64,000 nucleotides of DNA from Branchiostoma floridae (lineage: Eukaryota; Chordata; Leptocardii; Amphioxiformes; Branchiostomatidae): contig NC_049985.1 of NCBI RefSeq assembly GCF_000003815.2, positions 21,796,442 to 21,860,441 of the forward strand, in the 5' to 3' direction. Positions 43,737 through 57,800 of this stretch are shown here, one piece after another. Made by a program: the position numbers and the translations under genes. The notes under the pieces were generated by a model, which was given only the letters and a program-made list of their open reading frames with translations, made no database searches and was not told where the DNA came from. Numbering within the stretch: the stretch's first letter is position 1; each line of letters begins with the position of its first letter.

Positions 43737-45737
43737 AAATAGATATGCCTTAGCTTTGAATTGCGATTGTAGCTGTAGGGCTAAGAAAGAAAAAAGAGAG
43801 CATGCCAGCAATACCCTTCTTTTGTTATTGCCAGATGCTACAGGACAGCTTATTATTCTATTAGAGGAGGGGTCATGACAACCGATACCTGAGATTTATT
43901 TGTTCTGTCCTGATACGCGTAGTACGTCAAGGAAGGAGTCTGAGAAATTTCACCACTAAAATAACAACAGGGGCCTTACTCGGACGCGTGCGTGGCGACG
44001 GGTTGGCGGTGGCATGTCACTCGACACCTGCGATGTTGGCTGCGTTAGGGCATCTTCTAATGGTTTAATTCTCTGGTTGCCATCATTAATGTTTACAACT
44101 TTGGCGCGGCTGAGGTGTTTTCAAACCACATTTTCTGCTACCTGGCATATGTAAATGTCTTTATAAGTTGATTTCGAAAAGAATATCTTTCTCCACTTAC
44201 GTTCCATACCATTTTGGCAAATACACACCTTATTTTTATTTCGGCACAAGGTACCCGGCGACTCTTGAAATGATCCCATGGAAAAAAGCAAATCCCTGAA
44301 GTCAGATTGTCTCTTTAATGTTTTTATTTTTATTCCACTGAGTTCTAAGTTGAACTTCTAACAATGAGATCTAACGAGTTTGTCAACACTTATGACGCTT
44401 GACAAAACCTCCTTCACTTCCCAATTCCTTGTTTGAAAGAAGACATAAACATCGGGCAACCAAAATTAGACTTAGACCCTCCATTAAAAGCTGAATGGGG
44501 GTAACGGTTTTAATAACATCGCATTTATCTTTATCATCGCATCATTAAGTTGTTACCTTAATCACTTGTATCGCGATAAACTTGCAATAAATGAGTCCTC
44601 GTATAGTACAGAACGCTTTACTTGTCTGCTTCGTGTTAACTCTTGATTGACATTAACACAGATGTCAGATACACTTTAGTATGACGGTTTTACAAGCTTG
44701 TATCAAAAGACTGAGACTTTTGTATGAAAACTAGATAGAAGTCCATCAAACTCCCATAATGTAGCATTAACACGACATAGAAAGTAGATTTCCTAGCCGT
44801 TTCGGACCAACATCAAACCAACTAACTCTTCGAGTTCTCTCTTTTTCCTTTGTCAGTCTTAGCTTTTTTTCAGTGGATATCACTTCCAGAATGGTGAATA
44901 GTCAATACACATGTCATCTGTGTATCTTCTAGCTCACAAAACCAATGAGGTTAACGTTATATGCAAAAAGGGTCCAAACACATCGATAGACATTTAGGTA
45001 CATGATCATGATTTTTAACATGTTAACATGATACAAAATTTACTCAAGTCACTGGATTGAAGTTTTGTAAATAGCCAGATGTTCAAGATATCATCCGGTC
45101 TGACAGTCACTGACGAAAGATAGCGGATGCAGTCTGAGGTCTGTGACCATAACAAATCGTGTATACAGTTGCTTGTGTAACTTTTGTAACGTTATATTAT
45201 GTATAACCCTACTGCAGTAAGCAAATACAGTATCCCGTTGTGTTGACAATATTGTAGCTCTCTTTGTTATCAGCCGTTGCAAACCCCTGTATAACATTTG
45301 ACACCACTGCTCTACTCCCAGACGACGCCTCTACGATTAATACTGAACAACAGCCGGAAACATTGTCGTGTGCAGATAAGTTGCTTTGCGTGACACGAAC
45401 AGGAAAAGTCCATTGCTAATCAAAGTTGCTCGTAGCCGATTGTCTTTGTTCGAATGTGTGATTGAAAAGGCTTCTGTAGAGACTCTGAAATTTGAAAGGT
45501 GCCGCGTGGTTTAATGTCTCTTTTGTAGAAAACTCCCAAAAGTTAAAAAGTGTTCTCTTTTGTCACAGGACTTTTATAACGAGTAAGATTGTGGGGAACA
45601 TGTTTTCGGTTCAAGACAGTAATTTTTATGACACTCGAGGCAGTCTTTGATGTATCTGCCCAAGTATGCTAGCTTACAAAAGAAATTGTTCTTTTTTTCT
45701 TTTTTGTCAATCATAAAAAATTTAAGCGCTCAGGAAA

Positions 45738-45824
45738 GGTCATTGACCTTGTCTGAGTCAAACTTCGCGGTGTCCGGCGCAATGCATTGTGGTACACCCA
45801 AAGCGCATGTGCGAGACATCCAAG
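45738..45824 (+). promoter_or_regulatory. Putative POMP promoter and 5' leader
   Basis: It holds an inverted hormone-receptor-like repeat AGGTCATTGACCT (about 45738), 'aatgcattgtgg', an NRF1-like 'gcgcatgtgcg' (45803) and ends in CAAG directly before the ATG. Such motifs are common in TATA-less housekeeping promoters; the assignment is inference. Confidence 0.4.
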
Positions 45825-48800
45825 ATGGTGGGTAACTTGCTGAAATTTTACTAAATTTTGACATTTTGACGTATTTCATAGCTATATTAACCATGTGTTT
45901 GAGCTAGATGTATACTTTACAATGTAAATATAACATACGTCGTATTCTGGGTTGAATCCTGTGTACGTTTCTGGTTCCACAACGAAAAAATGGCTGTTGA
46001 AAATCCAGCGAAGTCATGTGGGGAGGGGGGGCAAAAATATTATTTTGTTCTAGTAGAGTCCATTCCAAGACACCATGCGGATGTTTGTTGCCATTCTTTA
46101 GAATTGATTTTAAAGTTTTGTAATTATATATCTAGGACATTTGATACTTCAGAAATATTTTTAACACTGTTTCAACTTTATAAATATTTCCCTGGTCCTG
46201 TAAAACTTTGGAAATATTCATGGTGTGGAATTGGATACTTCTAATGGTTTCTAAATAATGATAACAGCATTCTACCATTATTTACCATTTTCTACCATTT
46301 TTTGTAAATGGTTCAGTGGTCTGGGAAGATAGCAATTCACACATCCTTGCAAAGTATGGTTGGGTGCCATGCAACAATGGCCCACCACAAAGGATCCACC
46401 AGTGCCCAGCAGTGATAACTAAAAATATACAGATGCAACAATAGGGCTTACTTTTATGGGGGCAATAAACCAATTTTACCATTTGGTTAAGTTGTTTACA
46501 AATATTTGTAAATATTTGTAAATGTGAAATAATCACACAGAGGTTTCATAATTATTCTAAACAATGATATTTTTGTACAGTTACTTTCGAAATGTTTCTA
46601 AAGTATTCAAAGGAATTCAAATAGATGAGTATTTTCTTAGTCAATTTTTTTAAAAGAATTTAATTATTGTGGCTCAGATATTCTTTTATTGAAAATAATT
46701 CAGACTTATTATAAATATCGCCTAAAAACCCTCATGGTGTCTTGGAATGGACTCTAACTCGAAGACCGATTTTTGACAGCAACAAAGCACGTATAGATAT
46801 GGCTTGACATTAAGATACAGCTTACTATTAAAGTATAAGATCGTAGACTAGTTGTACATATTTCATAACTCTCTAGAAGTTGTGTTTCACTAAAAATCAT
46901 TTTGCACCATAAAACAACATACCGGTTCTGTTCTTGGACTTGGAGACTCCTTTCAAGCTGCTTTTTATGAAATTATACTTCTATAGGAAACTGAGCTAAC
47001 TGTCTAGCTGTGACTTTTAACTTGGGGCTGAACTGACAGTTAGTAGACTACAAGTGATCCTCGGTAGGTTGGCTCGACACACTCTAAGATGCAAAATGGC
47101 CAGTAAAAAATAGAAGTGTGTTGATGACATATACTGTAAAATTTACAGTATATGTCATCATATGTCATGCAGCGTATGTCATTATGAATAAGGACTTTTC
47201 GCTGTGGTTTTCGGTAGCACCATGCACTGTAATCTCTTACTGCAATGTAAAAATGTTTGCAGTGTAAAAATGTTTGCGGTGGCTTAGAATTTTAAGTTCG
47301 CAGTGAAACGGCCACTGCAAAAACCGCGAAAGTTTCTGCTTTTACAGTATGCTAGATCTTTAATAAATCTGGACAGAGGGTGTTGAATAGTCTGCGTTTC
47401 ACAAACTCTGCTGTCCAGGGCTGTAACTGGCCCCTCCAGTTCTAGAGGGCCGGTGGATGTTGGGTGGGCTGCTATAAGCGAGATTTACTCAGGCTAGGCA
47501 TTGAAGTGGTTGGGAAAGCTGGGCTAAGGGAGGGTTGAAGCGTTAGGACTGAGGACTAATGAACGGGTAACCGTATGCAGTTTGGGTTGTTATCAACCTC
47601 CCACACCCGTATTTTAGGGGGTAGATAGAACAGCCCAATTTTATTCAGGACAACACATTGTAGACAGGAATTCAGCCACCAATGTTGCAGTCTATAATCA
47701 GCAGATTTGCTAACCCAATAAATACTCTAGATCAACACATGCTGCAAATGCATGTGCTATCCTCGACTCTCTACACGTAACTACCACTCATATAATTTCA
47801 ATGTTCCTTGCAAGTAAATGCAAGCTGTAGGAAGAAATGGAATCTTGAACTTGGTTATGCTTACAAGTACATGTACAACATAAGATTTTACACATGTGTT
47901 ACCCTTTCAAAGCTTCCTCAGCTATACCACAACTGCAGAGATTGAAGTTGGGAAGTACAGTGAAGAAAATACTATTACTAGTACAGGGTTCTCCTCAGAA
48001 TTTTTTAGTATAGTGGAGGGGCTGGCAAAAATAACAAGCACCAACGCACTGTGCTTTCATGAAAATGAGTTCATTTTGCAATGACAGAGGGTGTCAAATA
48101 CTACAAGTATAATATATTGTTGTGATTCCTTTGTTGTGAAGTGACAAAACGACTATTGTTTTGATCATCGCTCATTCACAAGTTTTTGCAGACAATGCTG
48201 ACTGGAAAAGTGATGCCACTTGGCACAAAAATATGTGAATTGTCATTAATCTTAGCAAAACTAACAAAGAAAATAGGGAAGAGACATGTACTAAATTTGA
48301 AAAGTAGTATAGTGGAGCTGGCTAGGAGTATAGTGGAGGGGCCCCCTTATTCCATCCTCTGGGGAGGACTCTGCTAGGGTATCAGGACAACTCGGCACCT
48401 GGGACGACTCGGCACCTAGCCAAGTGGGAAAACTTGGCACCAAGAATATGACATAAAATTGTGAAGGTTTGTGAGAAATGCAAGATGTTTAACTGCAAAA
48501 CATTTCTCTCACTGCAATAACTTGTAAGTCATACAGTCGGCACAATTTTACGGACATTTTGAGGCTCTGAACGTCACTTCAAGGTACGTTAACTTTGAAC
48601 GGCTGAGGCTCTGTCTATATCAGATCGGTCATCTCAACGCGTTTTTGAAACCTACAAACAGTTGTAATTTATGACCAACAAAATATATTGAACTGCTTAT
48701 TACATCTATTTTCATTTGTACTAACTTGCAAACACGGTGATATAGAAGAGAAGTAGAGTGATATCGTGAAAGAACGCCGATATAACAACTAAAAAATGGC

Positions 48801-51800
48801 GTCGCCGGCGCGGCCCGCAACATGTTTTGGGGATCTTGTATCCTAAAAATTTGTATCCAAAACGTTACCTCGTGGGGTGAGATTGATTTGTACATTCTTA
48901 TGTCACTTTTTATGCTGCCGGAATGATAGGATTATCATTCTTCGAGTGCAAAATATAAAAGTTATGTGCCGAGTAAGTATGGTGCCGACTAGGGCCGAGA
49001 TGTCTCAGGTGCCGAGTCGTCTCGAAACCCTCTGCTAGTATATTGTTTCACTGTTTGACTTTTGTGCATGGACTTTATCTTATGTATCTTATAAAAAGAT
49101 ACCATAATAGAATGAAAAAAAAAATGTGTTTATAGAACCTCTTTGGTAGGAACAAGTGTTTGCATGTTCTATCCTGGATTGTATAAAACTTGTCATCAGA
49201 GCTGTCCATTCAAACTCATTTTTTGGCACAATGTCTAAAAGCTTGTTGGTTGTTTTGTGCATTATTTGTGACTCCCAAGGTGTGTACATTTGTAGATGCT
49301 ACTGAAAACTGTAGGAGGTAGCGTGGTGGTTCAAACTACAAAGGGCTATCTCCTTTGGTAGTTTACAAGCAACTAAACAGTTGAGAGTATGTTTACAAGC
49401 TTGTTGGTTGTTTTGTACATCATTCGTGACTCCCAAGGTGTGTAGATGCTACTGAAAACTGTTGGAGGTAGCGTGGTGGTGCAACAGGGCTTTAGCCAGC
49501 TCGAAATTTTTTTCCGTCAGCCAATTACGATCGTCGCGAAAACCGCGAAAATCAACTAGAAGGACTGAACTGAGACCTTGAAAAACGGGTTTTAATGAGA
49601 TTATCGTATGCGAAATGGCGCCGACACACATTGTCAACAATCATAACAATAGCAAAACAAACAGTGTGTGGCTTTTACGGCCGTGGACGGCGTCCCCAAA
49701 CCGCCTGTTGCTTCCACCAAGGATTTTTGTCCGTCAACGTTGACGGATTGGTTTTAAAATTTTTTCCGTCAGACGCAGCACATTTCCGTCAATTGACGGG
49801 AAAACGGACGCTGGCTAGAGCCCTGTGGTGCAAAGTACAAAGGGCTATCCCTTTGTTGTTCTTTCCAACCAACAGTTGAGAGTATGTCAATAAGTTTGTT
49901 GGTTGTTTTGTACATCGTTTTTGACTCCCAAGGTGCATAGATGCTACTGAAAACTGTAGGAGGTAGCATGGTGGTGCAAACTACAAAGGGCCAATCCCTT
50001 TCTTGTTCTTTCCACCCAACAGTTGAGAGTCTGTGGTTCATTAGGCTACCCCAGTGTCCTGGATAGGTGCCAAAGATAAATCCCAGCCAAGCGTCCCCCA
50101 CCAGGTGTCTGGGACCACCTTTAGCCCGGACGCTCGCTCAGTGATCCGACCCCAGCTTTAACTATCACCTGTTAGGATTGGAAGCAAGGCATCAAATTGT
50201 TAGGGTGGGGTTGTCGTATTTCTGGCCACTGTCTTTTGAAAAGTAGCCTGGATACCAGACCTAACTAGTTAGCTCTTTGGCTATAGCCTAGTCTTGTGGC
50301 CAACATTCCCCCAAGGAAAAATTACCACAGTTCCCTGCGCTAGACCCTGAAATTTGGTAGCCTGATTTAATCTCGCTTATAGCAGCCCCCCCAACATCTG
50401 CCGGCCTCCTAGACAGGGGAAGCCAGTTACAGCCCCGAACAGCAGAGTTTGTGTCACACAGACTAGAAATTTGATAATGGTGTAAAACCCCTGTGTTATT
50501 TGACATTAAAAAGAATTACACATGGAACATTTAGTTTGATTTGTGTGGGCAAAGTTATCCTTGTCTATTTGTGTTTTTAGAATAGGCTGCTTAGTGTTTA
50601 ACTAATTTGGCCAAGTGCCCTCTACTTAGGAGTCTAGTCATTATAATGTTTTGTGTAACTAAAGGCTTAGATTCATTAGGTGTAAGTTAGATTAAAAAGC
50701 ATCCAAATTAGATTCCAGCCCTGTAAAAGTTATTGACATGGACCCCTGACCCCCATTTTCACAGTAAACCAGGGTAACAACTTTTAGTTACCAACTACTG
50801 CAAACAATTACAAACAGTAGATATCTGTGCCATCTGATAAGGGTCTCTGTCTGGTCTCTGTGCTGTGAGTGGCAGCTACTTGCACTGTTGGTAGGGAAAG
50901 TGATGATAACAAGGCTCATGATACACTGCCTGCTACACTTCTATTTCTAACCATGTGTTGTTGATAAAGCACTGTAAATGCTGGTCAGAGGTCTTCAGGC
51001 CTTGTTGAGAAGGAAGCTTTTTTGCCTTGGGAGGTGTACATATATGTACATGTAGCTTAGCATTGGACGTTATGGATAAAAGGGTTTTGATACTCTTCAA
51101 GCAGATGTTTAGAGGGAAACATAAATTTTTTTTCTCATATGCCACCATGTTCTTCCCACCATCCTAACTAGAAAATAGGGCATATGAGAGAGTAGATTTT
51201 ACAGGATCAATTGTGTTCAATTCAAATGTTTAGAGACTTGTCAAATTAATTTTCAGATGTTGTATGCATCACTCATAAAGCATATCAAAGTGTTGTACCA
51301 TTATAAAAAAACAATTGCATATTTTATTCAAGAACACCAGTATACAAGCTTAACTCAAGATGTAACATCAATATAATATGCCTCAGTAAATTTGTTAAGT
51401 TTAACCTATTGCAGATATCACAGAAGAAAGTTATTGTACATGATACAATGTATGGCAACAACTAATATGAGGTATAGAAATATTAGAATAAAGCTTAGCA
51501 ACCTAGTTAACATAACAACAATAAGGCCTTTAAGGGCTAACATAATTCTTTGATATAGTATTGCAATGGAGTAGGCTAATCATCAGTTTTGGTATTCTTT
51601 GTAATGGCAGAGCAGTCCTTGATATATTTGCCAATTTTACACACAAAAGACATTGCCACCAGTTGTCATGTGTTAGCAATCGCCCCCCTCCCCACTGTGC
51701 TCCCCTGACAGTACTAATCCTACACTGACGCACATGCCTGAGATGGTAAACAGGTGGCCGGGAGGGCTTTCCTGTCTTAGCACTGATCCAGAATTAGAAC

Positions 51801-54800
51801 CACTTGTTAGGCTGAGTAAAGCCTTTGGACTCTGTTAGGAAGTCGGTTTTGAGAACTGTGGATTAAGAAGACCTCATTCATGATCAATGTGGAACAAAAA
51901 GAAAGAAAAAGTGACAAAAAGTGACCTTGAGCCAGTTTAGTGTACTGAAGAGTTACATGTATTCTTCCATTGGTCGTGACAAAAGAGAGAGACAATATGT
52001 ACAGCAAATTACAGGTTCCTAGTACTGGGGAAAGTGACAACAGTCGGAATTCAAACTCCCAGCCTGTTCAGTTTTGTCCAAAGGCACACTGCTAATTATG
52101 CCTGAAGATATATGTTTTAATGTATTAATCATGAGAAGAAAAAGACATGTCCACAAAGTGATGTTAAAAAAAATTGGCATTAAAAAAAATTTGGTTCAGA
52201 AAACTGTTTTATTCACAACAGCTTTTGGGCCAACCCATGGTTCTTGGATGTAGCCGGGAATATTATAAGGAAATTAGCCTGGTATCCAGCCCTATTATAG
52301 CTCTTCAATTAGAGAGGACAGAAGAGACTCTGGGGCTATAATATGGCTGGATACCAGGCTACAAGGAAATAAGAAGTTTATTTGCAAGTTCGTGCCCGAG
52401 GGCTAATTGCAAGTACATGTACATGGTATACACATAGTGACAATGGACAGCCATAAATAATATTCTAATCTAATACTAGTGTTGGCTATTTCTAAACAGG
52501 TTGGGTTTGACTTCTTTATAGCCAGGACCATAAGTAAAAGGAAGAGGGTCAGTTGCATTGAAGTTTAATGTCCTAACTCATTACATGCTAAGTCAAGTCA
52601 CACCATGTAAAACATGTGACCCATGGACATGTAGACCAGCAGGACCCATGAGAAAATGGGTCAGTGGTATCCAAGTTTATGTCATGACCCATTCTCCACC
52701 CAGTCAAGACACCAAACAACCCCTAAATGCCCTAACAACCAGTTCCCAGTCTTCCAGATGTTATGAGTTGCTATTTCTGGAAAGACGCTGTAATTAATCA
52801 AGACTACTTGGGCTGTAAACTTCCGGAAGGTGATAGCCAGGAGGGCGGTGTGGGGTTTTGTTAGGTGCCTCTGACGTCAGTAGACAAGGGGACGCTTAAA
52901 AAGACCTGTCAGCTGTCAACAGGTGTCAGTAGAACCAGGAAGTCGTGTTTTTGTTGAGGTACAAAAAAGAAAATGTCAGCATGTTTGTAGGGCAGACTGA
53001 ATTTTATTGAAAGCTCTTTGTGAAGTTCGTAAGCATGTCAACCATTTTTATGATGATGGAAGCATGTCAGTGTTGATAGACTAATAATCAATCATAGTAC
53101 AATACTTAACTTTCTTCCAACTCAAAGGTTATACAGGAATAATGTTTCTGTAACTCTTACGGGTTTATGTTCTTTAGTGATTGATCATCAACATTGATCC
53201 TGAAGAAGATGACTGTGGTCGTTGAAAATTTGATCCGTGTAAACCTTTGTGTTGGAAGAAAGTTAACATTGTACTATCAACAAATTTTAATTAGATTGTT
53301 TGCATCAATCCAATTTCTGGACACAATTTTAGTTGTTGTCCGCACACTAGTTTACAGTCTATCTTTCAAGCTTGAAATCAACAACTTGGCACAAATAATC
53401 CAAGGAGAAGATCTTACACAATCTATTATTTGCACATTTCAATTAGCCCACCAAAATACACAATGGTCTTAAAATGAACATCTTATATTTTAAGAATGAA
53501 AAATTCAAAATCAATCCAATTGTACAAACTAGGACTGAATGAAGTTACAGATAAAGTTGTTACGCTCTTATCATTTACATGTATCGAATCTATCATGTAC
53601 TGTTTATTTGTCTTCTGTGTGGCCACTGCACTCTAAGTTGTTAGAAAGTCTACCACTGAGTGAAAAGATGATCTCTTAACTGACAGATAACTACTCTACT
53701 ATACAAAACAGAGGTTTGACATGACTTCTCAGAAGTGTAGTGGTTATGGTGGTTACAGTACTGTACATCTTACTATCATAATATGTCCTGACATAGTGCA
53801 TGATCTTTGAGCAAGCTGTTCAGGGCCAGAAAAACATGGTGGCTGGCAACGAGTCAAACTGTATTGCCTTTGGTGCATATATGCATGAGTCTCATGCTTT
53901 GTCACATGTTCCTGGCCCTGTGCCTGGTTTAGATATTGTTGGGTGTACGGTTCCGGCCTAGGCTTTAAGTTGTAATAGACAGAAGCAGGGTTAAAACTAT
54001 AAATGATTGAAGAAAGGAGAAGAAAACTAGAAAGGAAAAGGAAAGTGGTTGACTGTACATTTCAATTTTAGAACAAGACTGTCTCTAGGACCCGTCCCTC
54101 CGTCCCAGGGTGGAAAATTGTTAGGATGGGAAAAAAATTTACCCCTTGGCTTCAGTCATTGATGAAAATGTATCCTTTTTAATCTTAAACTTAAAAGACA
54201 CAGATTTATCAAGGACATTGGCAAGAGAAATTAACAACATTGGCTCCCAAACAATTAGTAGGATAGAGAAAAATCTAAAGCTGGATACACTCCTGGTTTA
54301 GAAAAAAACTTTTAGTTTGTAGACAAGGTACAATAGTTAAGTAGAATACATGTATGTCAGCAGGTTTGGGTTAGTTCCCACAAAGACTCCACTTAAGTAA
54401 CTGTAGATAGGCTGTAGACTCTGTTACATCGGAATCTTCTTGGCTATGTTCCCAGCTCTCACACACAGGAATAACTAACTGGTGACACTCTGACAACATA
54501 GGAACATTTGGCACTGAACTCTGTCCAACCCCCTTAGTCTGGTGTTGAGAACATGTGAAAAGAACATTCGTGTTGGTAATACAAATGTACCAAACAGTAC
54601 ATGTAATGTGTCACATGTAGGCCAGTAATTCATGAACACAGCATTTGATGTTACACCTCTCTAAAAAGAAGGCAGTGCAAAGGTTCTATAATTACTATTC
54701 GGCAATCACAAGCAAATCTGATGAGCCTTATCAAAGAGAAGTACATTTTGCTAATAAGATTAGTTTTTGTGTATACTGGTAAGTAATACATTTCCTTTTT

Positions 54801-57800
54801 CAAAACTTAACAATGAAGCTTATTTCATTTTAACAAGTGAAGTGTTTTTGTTTTTTTTTCATTCTCTCACACAATCTCCGTTGCCTCTAGAGGATGTTAT
54901 CCTCAAATTCAATTTATTTGGCCTTAGGCCACACCAATTTAATTTCTTTGTTCACAGATTTTTTCATAAAAAATATGGAGCGAGAGGGCGAAATAAAAAT
55001 AAAAATTGTAAAATGGTTGGGGTAAAGGTAATGGCTAATCCAAAACATAAGGAAAAAAAGTTTTCAGCTTGAAAAAAATACAAAAACACTAATTATTGTA
55101 CAGTAACAGCACCTGTACCCACACTTTAAGGAGCTTATCATATAAAGGCCAATTTGCTACACCAGAAAGTTGGTGAATGGTTTTATTAATGGTGAAAATT
55201 TGCTGAGTGGTAATTTTTTTTTTTTTCCAAAAAATAGGAGCAAGCGAATCCGTGAACCAAGAAATTAAATTGGTGTGGCCTTACAGTGTAGAAATGTAGT
55301 ATCATAGCTTTTCAGCTTTCCAAGTTGTTTTTTAGTAAATTTCATTTTCTATCTCCACAAATGAATCCACCACAAACAGAGAACCTAATGATGTCCACAT
55401 GTAGGTAGCGTCTTTAGTTTGGGGTCCTGACCCTTGTTAATAGGTTGGGCTGGTGCCACAGGTGACCCCTTAGTGAGATAGGCAGATTGAAGTGTGATTG
55501 GTGCATCTAGAGAAGGGCTGTCTCCAGGACCTGTCCCTTGGTCCTGGGATGGAAATTTGATTGTTGTTGGGACAGACAATATAATTTCGCCCCATCCGTC
55601 CCTCTGAAGCAGGGTTGTAGCCAGCACCCGTCCTTTGACGGAATTTTGCAGCTGTGGACAGAAAAAGATTTTGCCCATTCCTTCCTCTGTGAGCAAAATT
55701 TACCCCTCAAGAAAAAGCGTTTCTGAGGGTCAAGATTTCAAAATTTTACTTGGGAGCATGCCCCCGTACCCCCTAGGAACGCTGTGCCAAAGCTATTCAA
55801 AATCGAGGGGACGGAAAATGATTTCAGGCTGGCCACAACCCTGCTCTGAAGTTCATGACTTTCATGAAAATACTTTTGTTTTTGCTACAATTGCTTGTCT
55901 TTGTCCCATGCTACCCACTCTCTTACCCCCCAAAAAGACAAGAAAAATATCGAATGGCATGGACAAAAATACACGTGAGCTGAAGATAGACCTGATCTTC
56001 AAAGAAGTTTTCACTCTCTGAAAATTTTCACATTGAGGTAATGTTCATACTGATGTTGAAATTAATATTTGGGATATACATGATCTAAATGATATTTCTG
56101 TGTTATGTTTCAGAGCCTGAACGTCACCACACCAGCTTCCTCCATCGAGGTCCCCCTGCACCAGACTGGGCAGTATGGGGTGAAGGAGACCATGAAGTCA
56201 GTCGAGGGGTAAGAAAAGTCATCAATTATACTTAGTCTAGAAAGGCCACATTTCCACAAAAATCCAGGATGTTCCAAAGGTAAAGAAAAATCATCAGAAA
56301 GGAAATAAAAAGCTGATTGTCAAACGTGTGATGCCTTGTTTGCGAGATGAAAGCGTTGTACATGTGCATGTATAAGATTGTCTAAATAGAAATGGCATGG
56401 TAAAGGGAATACAAAATTTATTACACAAACCACAATCCAAATGGGAGGCACAAACATGATACATTGTATATACCACACGATATACCACACATTGGCTGAC
56501 ATCATCATCCGTTCTGAGTTTTGATTGGCAGAAGAAATAAGAATGGGCCAGTAGGCCAGCAAAAACAATATGTTTTCCTTCGGAAATATGATAAAGATCT
56601 GCTTTGCACATGTTAAGGTTTCATACTTAAATAGAGGTGAAGTGGGTGTATTTCCTTAATTGGGGGTGTATCAACTAATCTTTTATCCAGAAGTGTGAAG
56701 AAATTTGTTCTGGAGTTATTATGAAACAAATTATCCAAGGCTAATAAACATGTATGAATCAGAACAACAACAGTAATTCACATTCTTGCATTGACACTGA
56801 AGATAGTGTCTTGAAAAAAATCTAAAAAGATAGCATAGATAGGCAGGTAAGAGGATGTTGTTGCATGGTGGGATGGATGTGTCCTGCTGGGAGGAGTGTT
56901 GCATGCTGGGAGGGGTGCATCCTCCCCCACCTGTTTGATGTGTAATAGGTGCCATGTGACGTAAAGTACTGTCAATCCCTAAACCTCTGCGGCATTTTTA
57001 ATTTTGTTGTTTTCTCTTCACAACGAATTCATGACACAGCAAATGTCTCCCTTGCATAACTGCTGTACTTCGAATTCAGAATGGTTTCAGTCAAGAATTA
57101 AACCCCCCTTGTCCCTCCTACTGTGAAATAAAATCACTGCGAAAGTTTCACAGTATTTACAGTAAAGACAGACTCAAGGTTGGTTGGTCCAACCCCTGCA
57201 CCAGGGAACAACGGACGCTAAACCGGATAGAAGAAGGTTTACCTGGAATGACTGTTTTTTTAAATTTTATGTTGCTTTTTAAAACTGTCAAAGAACTGTA
57301 GAACAGAAAGTGAACACAGTCAAAGTACAAGATCAGGTGATAGCTGACAGGGCTAAGTAGGTGATAATTTTTGCCTCCCCAAAACAGAAACCAGAAGCCA
57401 GGCATATGATATACAGTACATGTACAGTACCATATGGCTTTCATCACACTGTGGTGTACATGTAGTTACCTCAGCCTAACATACAAACATCTGGGAGAAC
57501 TTCTGGGTTACTACCTGCTGTACATATGGGCTGGATGTTATCAGGTGTTAACTGTAGAGGTCCAATGTGTTGACCTGTATATCTGTGAGCATGTGTGTGG
57601 TTCAGTGGTCAGTGACCCTTGTTATGGTCACAACCTGTTATGGCCCACCTGCACTTAACTGTTGAAGTGACTGTACAACGTGTGTACTAGCTGTACATAG
57701 TTTCAGTCTTCCCATCATGGTCAATGGGAAAGAAGCTTTCTAATGAAGGCCTGCATGGGGGTTACTGATGAGTGATATCACTTTGTTCTTAATTTAGGAG

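Larger units (their letters stand above)
42624..45824. other. Intergenic spacer between divergent VEGFR-like and POMP genes
   Basis: No convincing coding frame. It contains the CRE/octamer block, two nested MITEs (43.36-43.74 kb) and otherwise unremarkable AT-rich sequence at 44.0-45.7 kb. Confidence 0.6.
45828..56113 (+). other. POMP intron 1 (10.3 kb, repeat-rich)
   Basis: No coding frame of interest. Besides the elements listed separately it has a perfect CRE (CTGACGTCAG, 52871-52880) followed by E-box-like CAGCTG and CAGGTG within 60 bases, and otherwise AT-rich single-copy-looking sequence at 50.5-54.9 kb. Confidence 0.5.
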
